The notes beneath the pieces are model-generated. The model was not told the origin of the DNA. It was given only the letters and a program-made list of their open reading frames with translations, and searched no databases. A stretch of DNA of 20,100 nucleotides from Methanobacterium sp. PtaU1.Bin242. Its GTDB lineage: Archaea; Methanobacteriota; Methanobacteria; Methanobacteriales; Methanobacteriaceae. The position numbers were made by a program, and so were the translations under genes. The first letter of the stretch is position 1; every line of letters starts with the position of its first letter. Location of the stretch: positions 1 through 20,100 of the forward strand of contig MVQZ01000340.1 of assembly GCA_002067565.1 (NCBI GenBank). The letters run 5' to 3'. Below are positions 1 through 7,516 of the stretch, one piece after another.

Positions 1-591
1 CAATAAATCTAATCTATTAAGATCCCAAAGTGTGATGGCTCTGAGATACATTGACCACAAGTTTTTATTATCGATTTTTAATGCTTTATCATAATAAATT
101 AATGATTCTTTATATCTCCCTAAACAATCTAAAACGAATCCTTTACGATTTAATAAATCAACATCTTTATTCTCTAACATTAATGCCTGATCGAAACTTC
201 TTAAGGATTCTTCATATTTTTCAAGCTCGAATAAAGCAATGCTCTTATTTTTTAGTGCATAAAAGTAGTTTGGATCTATTTCCAATGCATCATTAAAGTA
301 ATCTATTGATTTATATTTCTTATTTGAATTCAGCAAAATTGCACCTTTTAAATTCAGTGCATGGATATTCTTGGGATCAATTTTTAAAACTTTATCAGCG
401 TATTTTTCAGCTTCATCGTTATTTTCTATTTCAAAAAGAAGTTTTCCTTTATTATAATAAGCATCAACATTACCAGAATCAATTTCTATAATTTTATCTA
501 ATAAATTTAATGCTTTTTCATATTCCCCCGAATCAATAAAGGCAAAAGTATCTTCAAAATATTTTTCGATTATTCGATCATTTGATTTAAT
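1..591 (-). CDS. TPR-repeat protein, 3' end cut by window edge, start unresolved
   Basis: The minus strand is open from position 663 through the left edge, and the translation is clearly a tetratricopeptide repeat protein. About five 34-residue repeats are visible, each with the usual small/large alternation and a closing IDP-type turn (for example KVLKIDPKN, ALEIDPNY, KALKIDNKN). TPRs are helical scaffolds for protein binding; no catalytic domain is visible and the partner is unknown. It lies downstream of queC on the same strand. No ATG, GTG or TTG is in frame before the second or third repeat (first TTG near position 276). A GGGGGT element at 598-603 sits 6 nt before an ATT codon at 589-591, used here as a nominal start. 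The only nearby ATG (579-581) is out of frame. It could be a gene with a rare start, a frameshifted gene or a decaying copy. The TPR call is secure; the start is not. Confidence 0.8.
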   Translation of the reverse strand, partial: MKSNDRIIEKYFEDTFAFIDSGEYEKALNLLDKIIEIDSGNVDAYYNKGKLLFEIENNDEAEKYADKVLKIDPKNIHALNLKGAILLNSNKKYKSIDYFNDALEIDPNYFYALKNKSIALFELEKYEESLRSFDQALMLENKDVDLLNRKGFVLDCLGRYKESLIYYDKALKIDNKNLWSMYLRAITLWDLNRLDLL

Positions 592-704
592 TTTATAACC
601 CCCTTTTAATGAATTTTTTAAAACTAAATTAACTTTTAAATAGGAGTTATAAAAGGTTTTATATTATTTTAAAATATTTCAAAATGAGATAAAAAAATAA
701 GATG

Positions 705-1394
705 TTATTTTCTGTAAATTGTCTTATCTTCCATATTAGCATCAATAAAAGCCCTTCTCCGCCTCATACAGGATTCACATACCCCGCAGTGCGCTTCTTC
801 GCCCATATAACAGGAATAGCTTAAATCAAGAGGAGCATCTATTTTAACCCCCAACTTTACGATGTCATTTTTATCCATTTCGATTACAGGAGCTTCTATT
901 TTTATATTATCCAGAGTTCCAATATCTAAAACGTTATTAAATGCATTTAGAAAATCTTTTGAGTTATCGGGAAATGTAGTAGCTTCTTCCTTATCCCAGC
1001 CTACTATAATCTTTTCAGCACCAGATGCTTCTGCAAAGGAGGTGGCTATGGCTGTAAAAACTATGTTTCTTCCGGGGACCCATACCTTTCTTGCGGTTTC
1101 ATCACAAACTGATTTATCATCAAGCTGATTAAATCTGAGCTCCGGGACCTTATTATTCGATGTTAATGCTGATTTTCCCAGATTTTTTAGCCATGGAAGT
1201 TCTATTACTGTGTGTTCTATATTCAATTTTTCACCAATAGCTTTAGCAGACTTTATCTCCATTCTAGCGCTTCTTTGTCCATAATTGAAGGTTAAAGCAT
1301 GAAGATCATATTCATCCTTAAAATATGCGGTGGCTACTGTGGAATCTAATCCCCCGGAAAGGACAGCTATAGCCTTCATTTTTGATTTATTCAT
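705..1394 (-). CDS. queC: 7-cyano-7-deazaguanine (preQ0) synthase QueC
   Basis: QueC converts 7-carboxy-7-deazaguanine to preQ0 using ATP and ammonia. In archaea preQ0 is inserted at tRNA position 15 and becomes archaeosine. The protein has 229 residues, a normal family length. The PP-loop SGGLDST is at residues 13-19, VPGRN at 106-110, and the zinc-binding cysteines are C195, C203, C206 and C209 near the C-terminus, followed by an arginine-rich RRRRAF segment. The start at 1394 is preferred over an internal ATG at 1379 because GGTGA lies 5 nt before it, while the internal ATG has no ribosome binding site. A TATA-like GTATAAATTT at 1447-1457 suggests its own promoter, although larC lies 91 nt upstream on the same strand. 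No other archaeosine gene is in the window. Confidence 0.95.
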   Translation of the reverse strand: MNKSKMKAIAVLSGGLDSTVATAYFKDEYDLHALTFNYGQRSARMEIKSAKAIGEKLNIEHTVIELPWLKNLGKSALTSNNKVPELRFNQLDDKSVCDETARKVWVPGRNIVFTAIATSFAEASGAEKIIVGWDKEEATTFPDNSKDFLNAFNNVLDIGTLDNIKIEAPVIEMDKNDIVKLGVKIDAPLDLSYSCYMGEEAHCGVCESCMRRRRAFIDANMEDKTIYRK

Positions 1395-1446
1395 AAATTC
1401 ACCAAAGTCATTTAATGTGTTATAAATTACCCTAGAATAATGTGAA

Positions 1447-1457
1447 ATTTATACTAA
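1447..1457 (-). promoter_or_regulatory. TATA-box candidate for queC
   Basis: Read on the minus strand this is AGTATAAATTT. A start of transcription about 25-30 nt downstream would fall near 1427 and give a leader of roughly 30 nt containing the GGTGA site of queC. The call rests on sequence and position only. Confidence 0.4.
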
Positions 1458-1485
1458 AAACGCTCCATTATTATTTTAAGTATTT

Positions 1486-2694
1486 TCAGTATTCATTATC
1501 CATTATTCGTTTAAACTCAATATTAGCCCTTTTCATGATGTTTTTAAGTGGAATTCCTGTTTTTTTTGAGATTTTCTTGGCATCTTCATATTCTGGTGCT
1601 ATGTTTATAATTTCTTCACCGATCAATCCCACTTTAATCCTTATTTTAAATTTTACTCCATCCATATCCATCTCTATGGGTATGATTTTCCTTTCTGCTA
1701 TGTCCCTATGCACATATGGAAGCGTTCGAACACCTAATGTTCCTGTCTCTCTTATTATTGCTTCTGAAACTGTTAGAGAATCTTCTGGTTTGGTTATAAC
1801 TCTTAAAAGATGCCCTGGCCTGTTTTTTTTGGTTACGGTGGGGATTATAGAGACGTCCAAAGCTCCGGCATTCATCAGACTGCCGAATGAATGTCCCAGA
1901 ACTTCTCCTGTGATATTATCCAGATTGGTTTCTAATATAGATACCCTATCTGTTCTGGTGGGTGAATCACCGGTTAAAATTCTAAGGGTGTTGGGAAAGG
2001 GTAGATCTATCTTTCCCGCTCCATATCCTACTCTTCGGTTTGTTATCAAGGGGTAAAAGTCGCAAAATTCCTGGACCATGTTCCGGAGGAGTGCTGCTCC
2101 TGTGGGGGTGGTTAGTTCCTTGTTTATAGGGCCACCGAATACTGGAATGTTTTTTAGAATCTCCAGGGTTGCTGGGGCAGGTATACTCATAGATCCATGG
2201 CTGGTTTCATTTCTACCCCCTCCCAGAGCCACCGGCATACCATAAATTTTTTGCAAATCCAGTTTTAGGTGGTGAAAACAATAAGCCGCCCCCATAATAT
2301 CAGCCACAGCATCTGCTGCTCCTACCTCATGGAAATGTACTTTATCCAAACTGGTTCCGTGAACCCGGGATTCTGCTTCTGCCAGGATATGGAATACTTT
2401 TTTTGCAAAATCCATAATATCAGAGGTGACATTTTCATGTCTTATTCCATCTAAACGTTCTAATAGTTCATTATATTTAATGGAATCGTTATCCTGACAT
2501 TTTACATCAACATAAGTTGCACTTATTCCTGATTTTTGAATTTTATTTATTTTAACCTGTATTTCCCCAAAATAAGAGGCATAATATTCCATAATTTCCC
2601 GAGCATCCTGCACATCAGCTCCAAGGTCTAAAAGTGCCCCTATCACCATATTTCCAGCTATACCTGCGTTTTGGGGGTCTATGATTACTACCAT
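1486..2694 (-). CDS. larC: LarC-family nickel-insertion protein (nickel-pincer cofactor synthesis)
   Basis: LarC is the CTP-dependent cyclometallase that inserts nickel into the pyridinium bis-thiocarboxylate precursor made by LarB and LarE, giving the cofactor of lactate racemase and relatives. The 402-residue ORF has the full family length, with both the N-terminal and C-terminal halves in one frame, unlike the split larC1/larC2 of Lactiplantibacillus. Conserved stretches are DPQNAGIAGNM (residues 6-16), KVHFHEVGAADAVADI, GGGRNETSHGSMSIPAPA and ELTTPTGAALL. The usual GDM of the first motif reads GNM here. An AGAGGT lies about 12 nt before the ATG at 2694. No larA, larB or larE is in the window, so the target enzyme in this organism cannot be inferred. 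The family call is firm; the biochemical role is transferred from bacteria. Confidence 0.88.
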   Translation of the reverse strand: MVVIIDPQNAGIAGNMVIGALLDLGADVQDAREIMEYYASYFGEIQVKINKIQKSGISATYVDVKCQDNDSIKYNELLERLDGIRHENVTSDIMDFAKKVFHILAEAESRVHGTSLDKVHFHEVGAADAVADIMGAAYCFHHLKLDLQKIYGMPVALGGGRNETSHGSMSIPAPATLEILKNIPVFGGPINKELTTPTGAALLRNMVQEFCDFYPLITNRRVGYGAGKIDLPFPNTLRILTGDSPTRTDRVSILETNLDNITGEVLGHSFGSLMNAGALDVSIIPTVTKKNRPGHLLRVITKPEDSLTVSEAIIRETGTLGVRTLPYVHRDIAERKIIPIEMDMDGVKFKIRIKVGLIGEEIINIAPEYEDAKKISKKTGIPLKNIMKRANIEFKRIMDNEY

Positions 2695-2956
2695 ATTACC
2701 AATTACCTCTTTGAGTCATTTTATTTGAATAATTTTGGAGATATTCTAATCTGTTATTTGATCTTATTATTCCTTATCCATCATCAACTGACAGATGTCA
2801 TCACCAGTGGGGGGAAAATAATTCTTCTGTTCTGTAAGTGTGATGTGATTTATATAAATCCACTGAATTCTTTAAGTTTTATTCTAGGTATTTTTCCATA
2901 TCTAATTTTTATTTATGAATTTCTTTAATTTTTTTATTGATCTTATAATACCGTAA

Positions 2957-2966
2957 CTTATAAATA
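2957..2966 (+). promoter_or_regulatory. TATA box of the rubredoxin-HCP gene
   Basis: CTTATAAATA is a good archaeal TATA box. Transcription should start about 25 nt downstream, near 2985-2990, leaving a leader of about 40 nt that ends in the ribosome binding site AGGAAGGTGA (3013-3022) just before the ATG at 3027. Confidence 0.6.
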
Positions 2967-2970
2967 CTAT

Positions 2971-3008
2971 TGTTCGTATATTATAGAACATTCGAATTTG
3001 ACCGAACA
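2971..3008 (+). promoter_or_regulatory. Operator-like inverted repeats across the HCP transcription start
   Basis: TGTTC (2971-2975) and GAACA (2986-2990) form a perfect inverted repeat with a 10-nt spacer. A second, wider pair is TGTTCG (2971-2976) with CGAACA (3003-3008), and a TTCGAA palindrome (2991-2996) lies between. All sit immediately downstream of the TATA box over the predicted start site, where a repressor would block polymerase. The regulator is unknown. The redox sensor MsvR of methanogens uses paired TTCG elements, but the spacing here (14 nt) does not match the motif as I remember it. Confidence 0.45.
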
Positions 3009-3026
3009 TAATAGGAAGGTGAAAGT

Positions 3027-4508
3027 ATGAAAAAGTACAGATGTTTGGTATGTGACTATATATATGACCCGGAAAAAGGAGACCCTGATTCTGGAATAAA
3101 ACCAGAAACTCCCTTTGAAGAACTACCTGATGACTGGCTATGCCCCCTTTGCGGTGTGGGGAAAGATCAGTTCGCCCCAGTGGAAGAAGAAAAAGAAACT
3201 CCTAAAAAGGACGCACCCCTCATGTTCTGCTATCAGTGCTCCCAAACTGCAAAAGGGACCGGTTGCACAGTAAGAGGAGTGTGTGGTAAGGAGCCCACCG
3301 TGGCCAGGCTCCAGGACAACCTTTTATTTGCCATAAAAGGAATATCAGCCTATTTATACCATGCCCGTGAGCTAGGCTATACAGACCCAGAAGTAGACGC
3401 TTTCCTGGAGAAGGGATTTTATTCCACATTGACCAACGTCAACTTCGACGCCAACCAATTTGTGGAACTGGCCCTCGAAGCAGGGCGAATGAACATAAAA
3501 ACCATGCAGTTACTTAAAAAGGCCCATATCGATACCTACGGTGAACCAATTCCAACCGAAGTGCCGGTGGGTGCAATGAAAGGACCGGCAATTATTGTCA
3601 CCGGCCATAGCCTTAAAACATTAGAAGAACTGTTAAAACAGACAGAAGGCAAGGGAATTAACATTTACACTCACTCTGAACTTCTCCCTGCCCATGGATA
3701 TCCCGGACTAAAAAAATACAAACACTTGGTGGGACAGTTAGGTGGACCCTGGTTCGACCAGAAGAAAACCTTCTCCAAGTATAAGGCAGCGATTTTAGGA
3801 ACTTCCAACTGTGTCTTATTACCAAAAGACGATTACAAAGAGAGGATGTTCACATCAGGAGTGGCACAGCTCCCTGGAGTGACTCACATCAAGGAATATG
3901 ACTTTACACCAGTGATTGAAAAAGCCCTGGAACTGGGTGATCTGGAAGAGGAACCACGAGAAACCATTCTAACCACAGGATTTGGAGCTTCTACTGTTCT
4001 TTCCCTGGCTGATAAAATTAAAGAACTTATTGAAGCAGGTAAGATCAGACAGTTCATCCTGGTGGGTGGATGTGATTCACCACTATTACAGGCTAAATAT
4101 TACACCGAATTCGTAGAAAAACTACCAAAAGACACCGTAGTATTAACCCTGGCCTGCGGTAAATATCGATTCAACTCTATGGATCTGGGAAATATCGAAG
4201 GTGTGCCTCGATTAATTGATTTAGGACAGTGCAACGATGCCATAGTGGCCATAGATATTGCCGTAGCCCTAACCGAGCTCTTTGGTGTGGAGTTGAATGA
4301 ACTTCCGCTGACCATTGTCTGCAGCTGGATGGAGCAAAAAGCCGCAGCTATTCTCTGGAGTCTATTAGCACTGAATCTGAAAGGCATATATCTGGGACCC
4401 ATTCTACCCGGCTGGGCCAACGACGATATTATTAAAGTTCTGGTGGAAAACTACGACCTGACACCTATCGGAAACCCGGAAGATGATATCGCCAAAATAT
4501 TAGGGTAA
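3027..4508 (+). CDS. hcp: Rubredoxin-hybrid cluster protein fusion (class III Hcp)
   Basis: The 493-residue protein joins an N-terminal rubredoxin to a hybrid cluster protein. Rubredoxin iron ligands are C6, C9, C39 and C42, in the contexts CLVC and CPLCG. A charged linker (about 52-64) follows. The Hcp part has the N-terminal 4Fe-4S motif C68, C71, C80, C86, and all expected hybrid-cluster ligands: H194, E218, C262, C349, C377, C402 and E436. At about 428 residues it is shorter than the roughly 550-residue class I and II proteins, which fits class III, where a helical segment is missing. Hcp is variously assigned hydroxylamine reductase, NO reductase or peroxidase activity in nitrosative and oxidative stress defence. 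The fused rubredoxin is probably its built-in electron donor. The ATG at 3027 follows AGGAAGGTGA. A T-rich tract follows the stop. Confidence 0.93.
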   Translation: MKKYRCLVCDYIYDPEKGDPDSGIKPETPFEELPDDWLCPLCGVGKDQFAPVEEEKETPKKDAPLMFCYQCSQTAKGTGCTVRGVCGKEPTVARLQDNLLFAIKGISAYLYHARELGYTDPEVDAFLEKGFYSTLTNVNFDANQFVELALEAGRMNIKTMQLLKKAHIDTYGEPIPTEVPVGAMKGPAIIVTGHSLKTLEELLKQTEGKGINIYTHSELLPAHGYPGLKKYKHLVGQLGGPWFDQKKTFSKYKAAILGTSNCVLLPKDDYKERMFTSGVAQLPGVTHIKEYDFTPVIEKALELGDLEEEPRETILTTGFGASTVLSLADKIKELIEAGKIRQFILVGGCDSPLLQAKYYTEFVEKLPKDTVVLTLACGKYRFNSMDLGNIEGVPRLIDLGQCNDAIVAIDIAVALTELFGVELNELPLTIVCSWMEQKAAAILWSLLALNLKGIYLGPILPGWANDDIIKVLVENYDLTPIGNPEDDIAKILG

Positions 4509-4515
4509 AATATCC

Positions 4516-4540
4516 CCATTTTATATTTTTTTACATTTTA
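4516..4540 (+). terminator. T-rich terminator after the HCP gene
   Basis: The tract includes TTTTATATTTTTTT, 8-32 nt past the stop codon, and resembles archaeal oligo-T terminators, which need no hairpin. A TATA-like TTTTAAATAC at 4536-4545 immediately follows and could serve the next gene. Confidence 0.4.
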
Positions 4541-4592
4541 AATACTAGAAAATCGATAATTAACCATATAAATAATATTCAGGGAGATTCAG

Positions 4593-4931
4593 ATGAAAAT
4601 TGTTTCAATGGAAAGTAGTCCAATAGTTGACACTCCTCATAAAGTGGATGTACGTAAGTTATACGATACCGAAAATGCTATGACCATCCATATAACTCTT
4701 AAACCTGAAGAAAAACTCTTAAGACATATAACCCCTGTTGATGTGTTTTTTTACGTTTTGGAAGGAGAGGGAATAGTAGAAGTAGGGGATGAAAAAAAAT
4801 TAGTATCAAACGATACATTAATTGATAGCCCCGCCCGAATACCCCATTGCTGGTACAATGAGAGTGATAAAATTCTACGTTTTCTGGTGGTTAAAATACC
4901 CCGACCCACCGAAGAAACCAAATTATTATAA
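4593..4931 (+). CDS. Small cupin-domain protein
   Basis: This is a 112-residue single-domain cupin. The first cupin motif runs over residues 43-66 (LLRHITPVDVFFYVLEGEG) and the second around 78-95 (DSPARIPHCWYNES). The usual HxH pair of motif 1 is reduced to one histidine (H45), with H85 in motif 2, so metal binding may be altered or absent. GGGAGA lies 7 nt before the ATG. It is 84 nt from the rubredoxin-HCP gene and 21 nt before a small cysteine-rich gene, so the two small genes form a probable operon. No substrate can be assigned. Single cupins of this size are found as metal-binding enzymes, sensors or small-molecule binders. Confidence 0.8.
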   Translation: MKIVSMESSPIVDTPHKVDVRKLYDTENAMTIHITLKPEEKLLRHITPVDVFFYVLEGEGIVEVGDEKKLVSNDTLIDSPARIPHCWYNESDKILRFLVVKIPRPTEETKLL

Positions 4932-4952
4932 TACAATTTATGGAGGTCCATT

Positions 4953-5150
<198 letters not shown>

Positions 5151-5157
5151 TTTAATA

Positions 5158-5240
5158 GTCTTAAATAAAATAAGACAAAAAATAATGGTATTGAAAGTAT
5201 AAATTTTCTTCTTTCCAACTCTTCCTTTATGTATTTTTTT
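5158..5240 (+). terminator. Stem-loop and T-rich tract between convergent genes
   Basis: GTCTTA (5158-5163) pairs with TAAGAC (5171-5176) around a 7-nt loop. A pyrimidine-rich stretch rich in T runs from 5203 to the T8 at 5233-5240. Together they probably end transcription of the cupin cluster before the convergent PII-like gene. Confidence 0.4.
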
Positions 5241-5581
5241 TAAAATTTCCTACTATTACCCTTGTTCACAATTATTCTGCGTATAGGAACTTCCAGCAGA
5301 GTGAATTTTTCACCTTCCAATTCCTTACAGATTAATTCCACCATTCTATCCACCTTTTCCTCATCAACAACACTGCATATCAGCACCGCATCGGTTGCAT
5401 AATCCTGGATCATTCCTATGGCTGATTTGGGATCCTCTTTTATGACAAATCCCTTCCAATCAGGGGGAGACATCCCTTTATACTCCAGAATATAAAACCC
5501 AGTGATGCCGGCGTCGGTAAGAGCGTTCATGGCCTTACCCAAATTTTCCATCTCTACAAAGACCCTAAGATGAACTTTCAT
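5240..5581 (-). CDS. PII-like regulatory protein (MJ1244-type family)
   Basis: The 113-residue protein resembles the small PII-related family of methanogens typified by MJ1244. Its beta-alpha-beta start (MKVHLRVFVEMENLGKAMNAL) matches the ferredoxin-like fold of PII signal proteins, and the middle (TDAVLICSVVDEEKVDRMVELI) fits the second half of that fold. The classic PII uridylylation-loop tyrosine and ATP-binding motif are not obvious, so ligand and partner are unknown. AGGTGG lies 4 nt before the ATG. It is divergent from cbiS across 73 nt, which hints at a link to cobamide salvage, an inference from position only. The family assignment is from memory. Confidence 0.65.
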   Translation of the reverse strand: MKVHLRVFVEMENLGKAMNALTDAGITGFYILEYKGMSPPDWKGFVIKEDPKSAIGMIQDYATDAVLICSVVDEEKVDRMVELICKELEGEKFTLLEVPIRRIIVNKGNSRKF

Positions 5582-5619
5582 AAAACCACCTACTATATAT
5601 TCATTATATTGTTCATATT

Positions 5620-5629
5620 ATTATAAATA
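5620..5629 (+). promoter_or_regulatory. TATA-box candidate for the cbiS operon
   Basis: ATTATAAATA lies in the 73-nt divergent spacer. The predicted start site falls close to the ATG at 5655, so the leader would be very short; a weaker upstream box cannot be excluded. GGTGA at 5646-5650 is the ribosome binding site. Confidence 0.4.
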
Positions 5630-5654
5630 TTGGATTATAGGTATTGGTGATGAA

Positions 5655-6683
5655 ATGGAAACAAAAATCTGCTTAAATGACACTCTCCTCAAAATAGACC
5701 ATGAAACTATTATAATCCAGAGAGAAAATGGATTTTTATCAATTGGCACCCCCACCATAGGTGGAGGTATTAGAAATATTAAATCCATAATAAATCATGG
5801 ACTATATTCTTCAAGTGAATACTCTAATAATGTTATCGCTGCAAAAAAAATCCTTTCAAAGTTAATAAAGGATAATAATATTTTAGAACCTGTGGCAGGG
5901 ATTTTAGGCTGTTTCAATGTTAAAAATATGGTAAATATAACCATGGGCGGAGTTACCACCATAATAACTGCAGATAATCAGAATTTGTCTATGAACTTAA
6001 TTGTTATTTTAAATGATTATTTAGATAATGAAACGCTTTTAAAGTTATTCAAAACTGTTTCTGATACAAAATTTGCAGCTTACTGGGATACTGGCGTTTC
6101 CTTCGATACACAGGTTTCTGGAGAAGATAATATTTTAGTGGCCTGCGCTGGCTATGGAGATGCTAAAACCAAAAAAGAAGCAGATAATATTCGAAAAAGT
6201 GTTGAGCAATGCGTTAAAAAAGCAACCATGCAGGCTTTAAGGAACTGTGGATTTCCCCGGGATGTGCTGGGCTTCATGGAAGATGCTGGTGTTAAAGTGG
6301 AAGATCTGGTAGAGGCAGGAATGCAACTCTGTGTAGGGGTTGAAAAGAGTGATGCACTTAATATTAAGCTCCATAACCAGATATTAAAGTCACTGGAAGA
6401 TTTGAATGTGGTTTCACTCATCATAGCAGGCATAAGATTGGAGGAAGACTACGCCAAGCATCGGGTAAGGGGAGTGAATGTTGATGATGATCCTGCCTAT
6501 CTCTATTCCGATGAAGTGCTGGGAATGGCAGTGGCCAATCAAATAGCCGGTACTAAGGCAATATTTAACTTTAAACGATATGACGAAGCAAAACCAGGAA
6601 TAATAGGTACTCTTGGCCCGGTGCTTGATGATATATTCGCCGGACTGGTTGCAGGATGTATGTCCAAGATATTTGAGGCGTAA
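5655..6683 (+). CDS. cbiS: CbiS: adenosylcobinamide amidohydrolase / alpha-ribazole phosphatase
   Basis: The 342-residue protein has two domains, as in CbiS of Methanopyrus. The N-terminal CbiZ part (about 1-185) carries the family pattern GTPTIGGGIRNIKSIINHG and GCFNVKNMVNITMGG. CbiZ removes the aminopropanol arm of adenosylcobinamide to give adenosylcobyric acid, the archaeal salvage route. The C-terminal CobZ part (about 187-342) belongs to the PgpA-like phosphatase fold, with LDDIFAGLVAGC near the end. CobZ removes the phosphate from alpha-ribazole 5'-phosphate or the cobamide phosphate. The start at 5655 has GGTGA 4 nt upstream; an overlapping ATG at 5650 is in another frame and stops quickly. 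cobS begins 3 nt after the stop, so the two are co-transcribed and probably translationally coupled. Confidence 0.88.
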   Translation: METKICLNDTLLKIDHETIIIQRENGFLSIGTPTIGGGIRNIKSIINHGLYSSSEYSNNVIAAKKILSKLIKDNNILEPVAGILGCFNVKNMVNITMGGVTTIITADNQNLSMNLIVILNDYLDNETLLKLFKTVSDTKFAAYWDTGVSFDTQVSGEDNILVACAGYGDAKTKKEADNIRKSVEQCVKKATMQALRNCGFPRDVLGFMEDAGVKVEDLVEAGMQLCVGVEKSDALNIKLHNQILKSLEDLNVVSLIIAGIRLEEDYAKHRVRGVNVDDDPAYLYSDEVLGMAVANQIAGTKAIFNFKRYDEAKPGIIGTLGPVLDDIFAGLVAGCMSKIFEA

Positions 6684-6686
6684 AAG

Positions 6687-7478
6687 ATGTCACTTAAAGC
6701 AAATTTAAAGGTTAAAAAGACCAGATCATCAGGGGGTCTTACTGGAATTCTGGGTCTCTTATCCTTCTCCACTATCCTCCCCCTAAATATTCACACCAGC
6801 ATCCAGGAGATGACCAGGTTCACCTGGCTGTGGCCTATAATTGGTGGACTAATTGGAATAGTGGTAGGGTTTCTAGGCTTCCTGTTGATAGATGTAATCC
6901 ACCTATACCAACTGATAGCAGCAGCACTGATCTACAGCTTCGCCATATGGTTTACAGGATTCCACCATCTGGATGGGCTGGTGGACTTTGGCGATGGAAT
7001 GATGGCCCACGGAGACCCGCAAAGAAGGATAAACATAATGCGGGACCAGAGAATAGGTACCGGAGGTCTGGCCTATTTCTTTATGGTTGCCATCATAACC
7101 TTCGCTTCTATAGCCTCCGCCCCAGCAGCAACCATATTCTTTATACTCTTTGTATCTGAAATATCCGCTAAAATGGGAATAATAACCTGCTGCACCTTCT
7201 CTGCGCCCTATGCAAATGGCACTGGAAAATACTTCATAGAAGCCATGAACCCCAAACTACTAATACTAGCCATGATCATAACCCTAGTCCTGGGATTTTT
7301 AGCCCTTAACACTGCCGGAATACTGGGAATAGTAGGAGGACTGATAGGGGGGCTGATTATGGCACTGGTGGCACGTCGAAAATTCGTTTACACCACAGGG
7401 GATATATTGGGAGCTTCCAATGAAGTGTCCCGGATGATTGCTCTGTTGGTTATGATTTTAAGTTTACAGATTATATAA
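6687..7478 (+). CDS. cobS: CobS: adenosylcobinamide-GDP ribazoletransferase
   Basis: CobS joins adenosylcobinamide-GDP to alpha-ribazole or its phosphate, the last assembly step of adenosylcobamide. The 263-residue protein is an integral membrane protein with about six hydrophobic segments. The signature GFHHLDGLVDFGDGMM at 91-106, with D96, D100 and D103, and DPQRRINIMRDQRIGTGG just after it, is the metal and substrate site of the family. GAGGCG inside the end of cbiS serves as ribosome binding site. The partners CobY and CobT/CobU-type enzymes are not in the window. The 5' neighbour cbiS supplies both the corrinoid and the ribazole side of the same reaction. Confidence 0.93.
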   Translation: MSLKANLKVKKTRSSGGLTGILGLLSFSTILPLNIHTSIQEMTRFTWLWPIIGGLIGIVVGFLGFLLIDVIHLYQLIAAALIYSFAIWFTGFHHLDGLVDFGDGMMAHGDPQRRINIMRDQRIGTGGLAYFFMVAIITFASIASAPAATIFFILFVSEISAKMGIITCCTFSAPYANGTGKYFIEAMNPKLLILAMIITLVLGFLALNTAGILGIVGGLIGGLIMALVARRKFVYTTGDILGASNEVSRMIALLVMILSLQII

Positions 7479-7516
7479 TGATTATAATTTTTTTGAGGAT
7501 GTAAAGGTTTGATAAT

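Larger units (their letters stand above)
2695..3026. other. 332-base divergent spacer between larC and the rubredoxin-HCP gene
   Basis: No convincing gene is present. The only open frame on the plus strand (2671-2928) overlaps the larC start, has no ribosome binding site and encodes an unrecognised hydrophobic peptide. The stretch holds a perfect palindrome GATTTATATAAATC (2847-2860) that could act as a TATA element in either direction, a short inverted repeat TGACA-ga-TGTCA (2789-2800), a G6 run (2809-2814), and the promoter and operator-like repeats of the downstream gene (2957-3008). Confidence 0.6.

Noticed and set aside
51..491. Two plus-strand open frames at the left end
   Set aside because: They have no ribosome binding sites and lie opposite a clear TPR coding frame on the minus strand.
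2770..2870. C/D box small RNA in the larC spacer
   Set aside because: The minus strand has two TGATGA boxes, but no CTGA box in the right place follows either of them.
2671..2928. 85-residue plus-strand frame in the larC/hcp spacer
   Set aside because: It overlaps the larC start, lacks a ribosome binding site and its composition is that of translated AT-rich spacer.
2973..3006. Exact MsvR binding motif before the HCP gene
   Set aside because: TTCG elements are present, but they are 14 nt apart in direct order, which does not match the spacing I remember, so only an unassigned operator is claimed.
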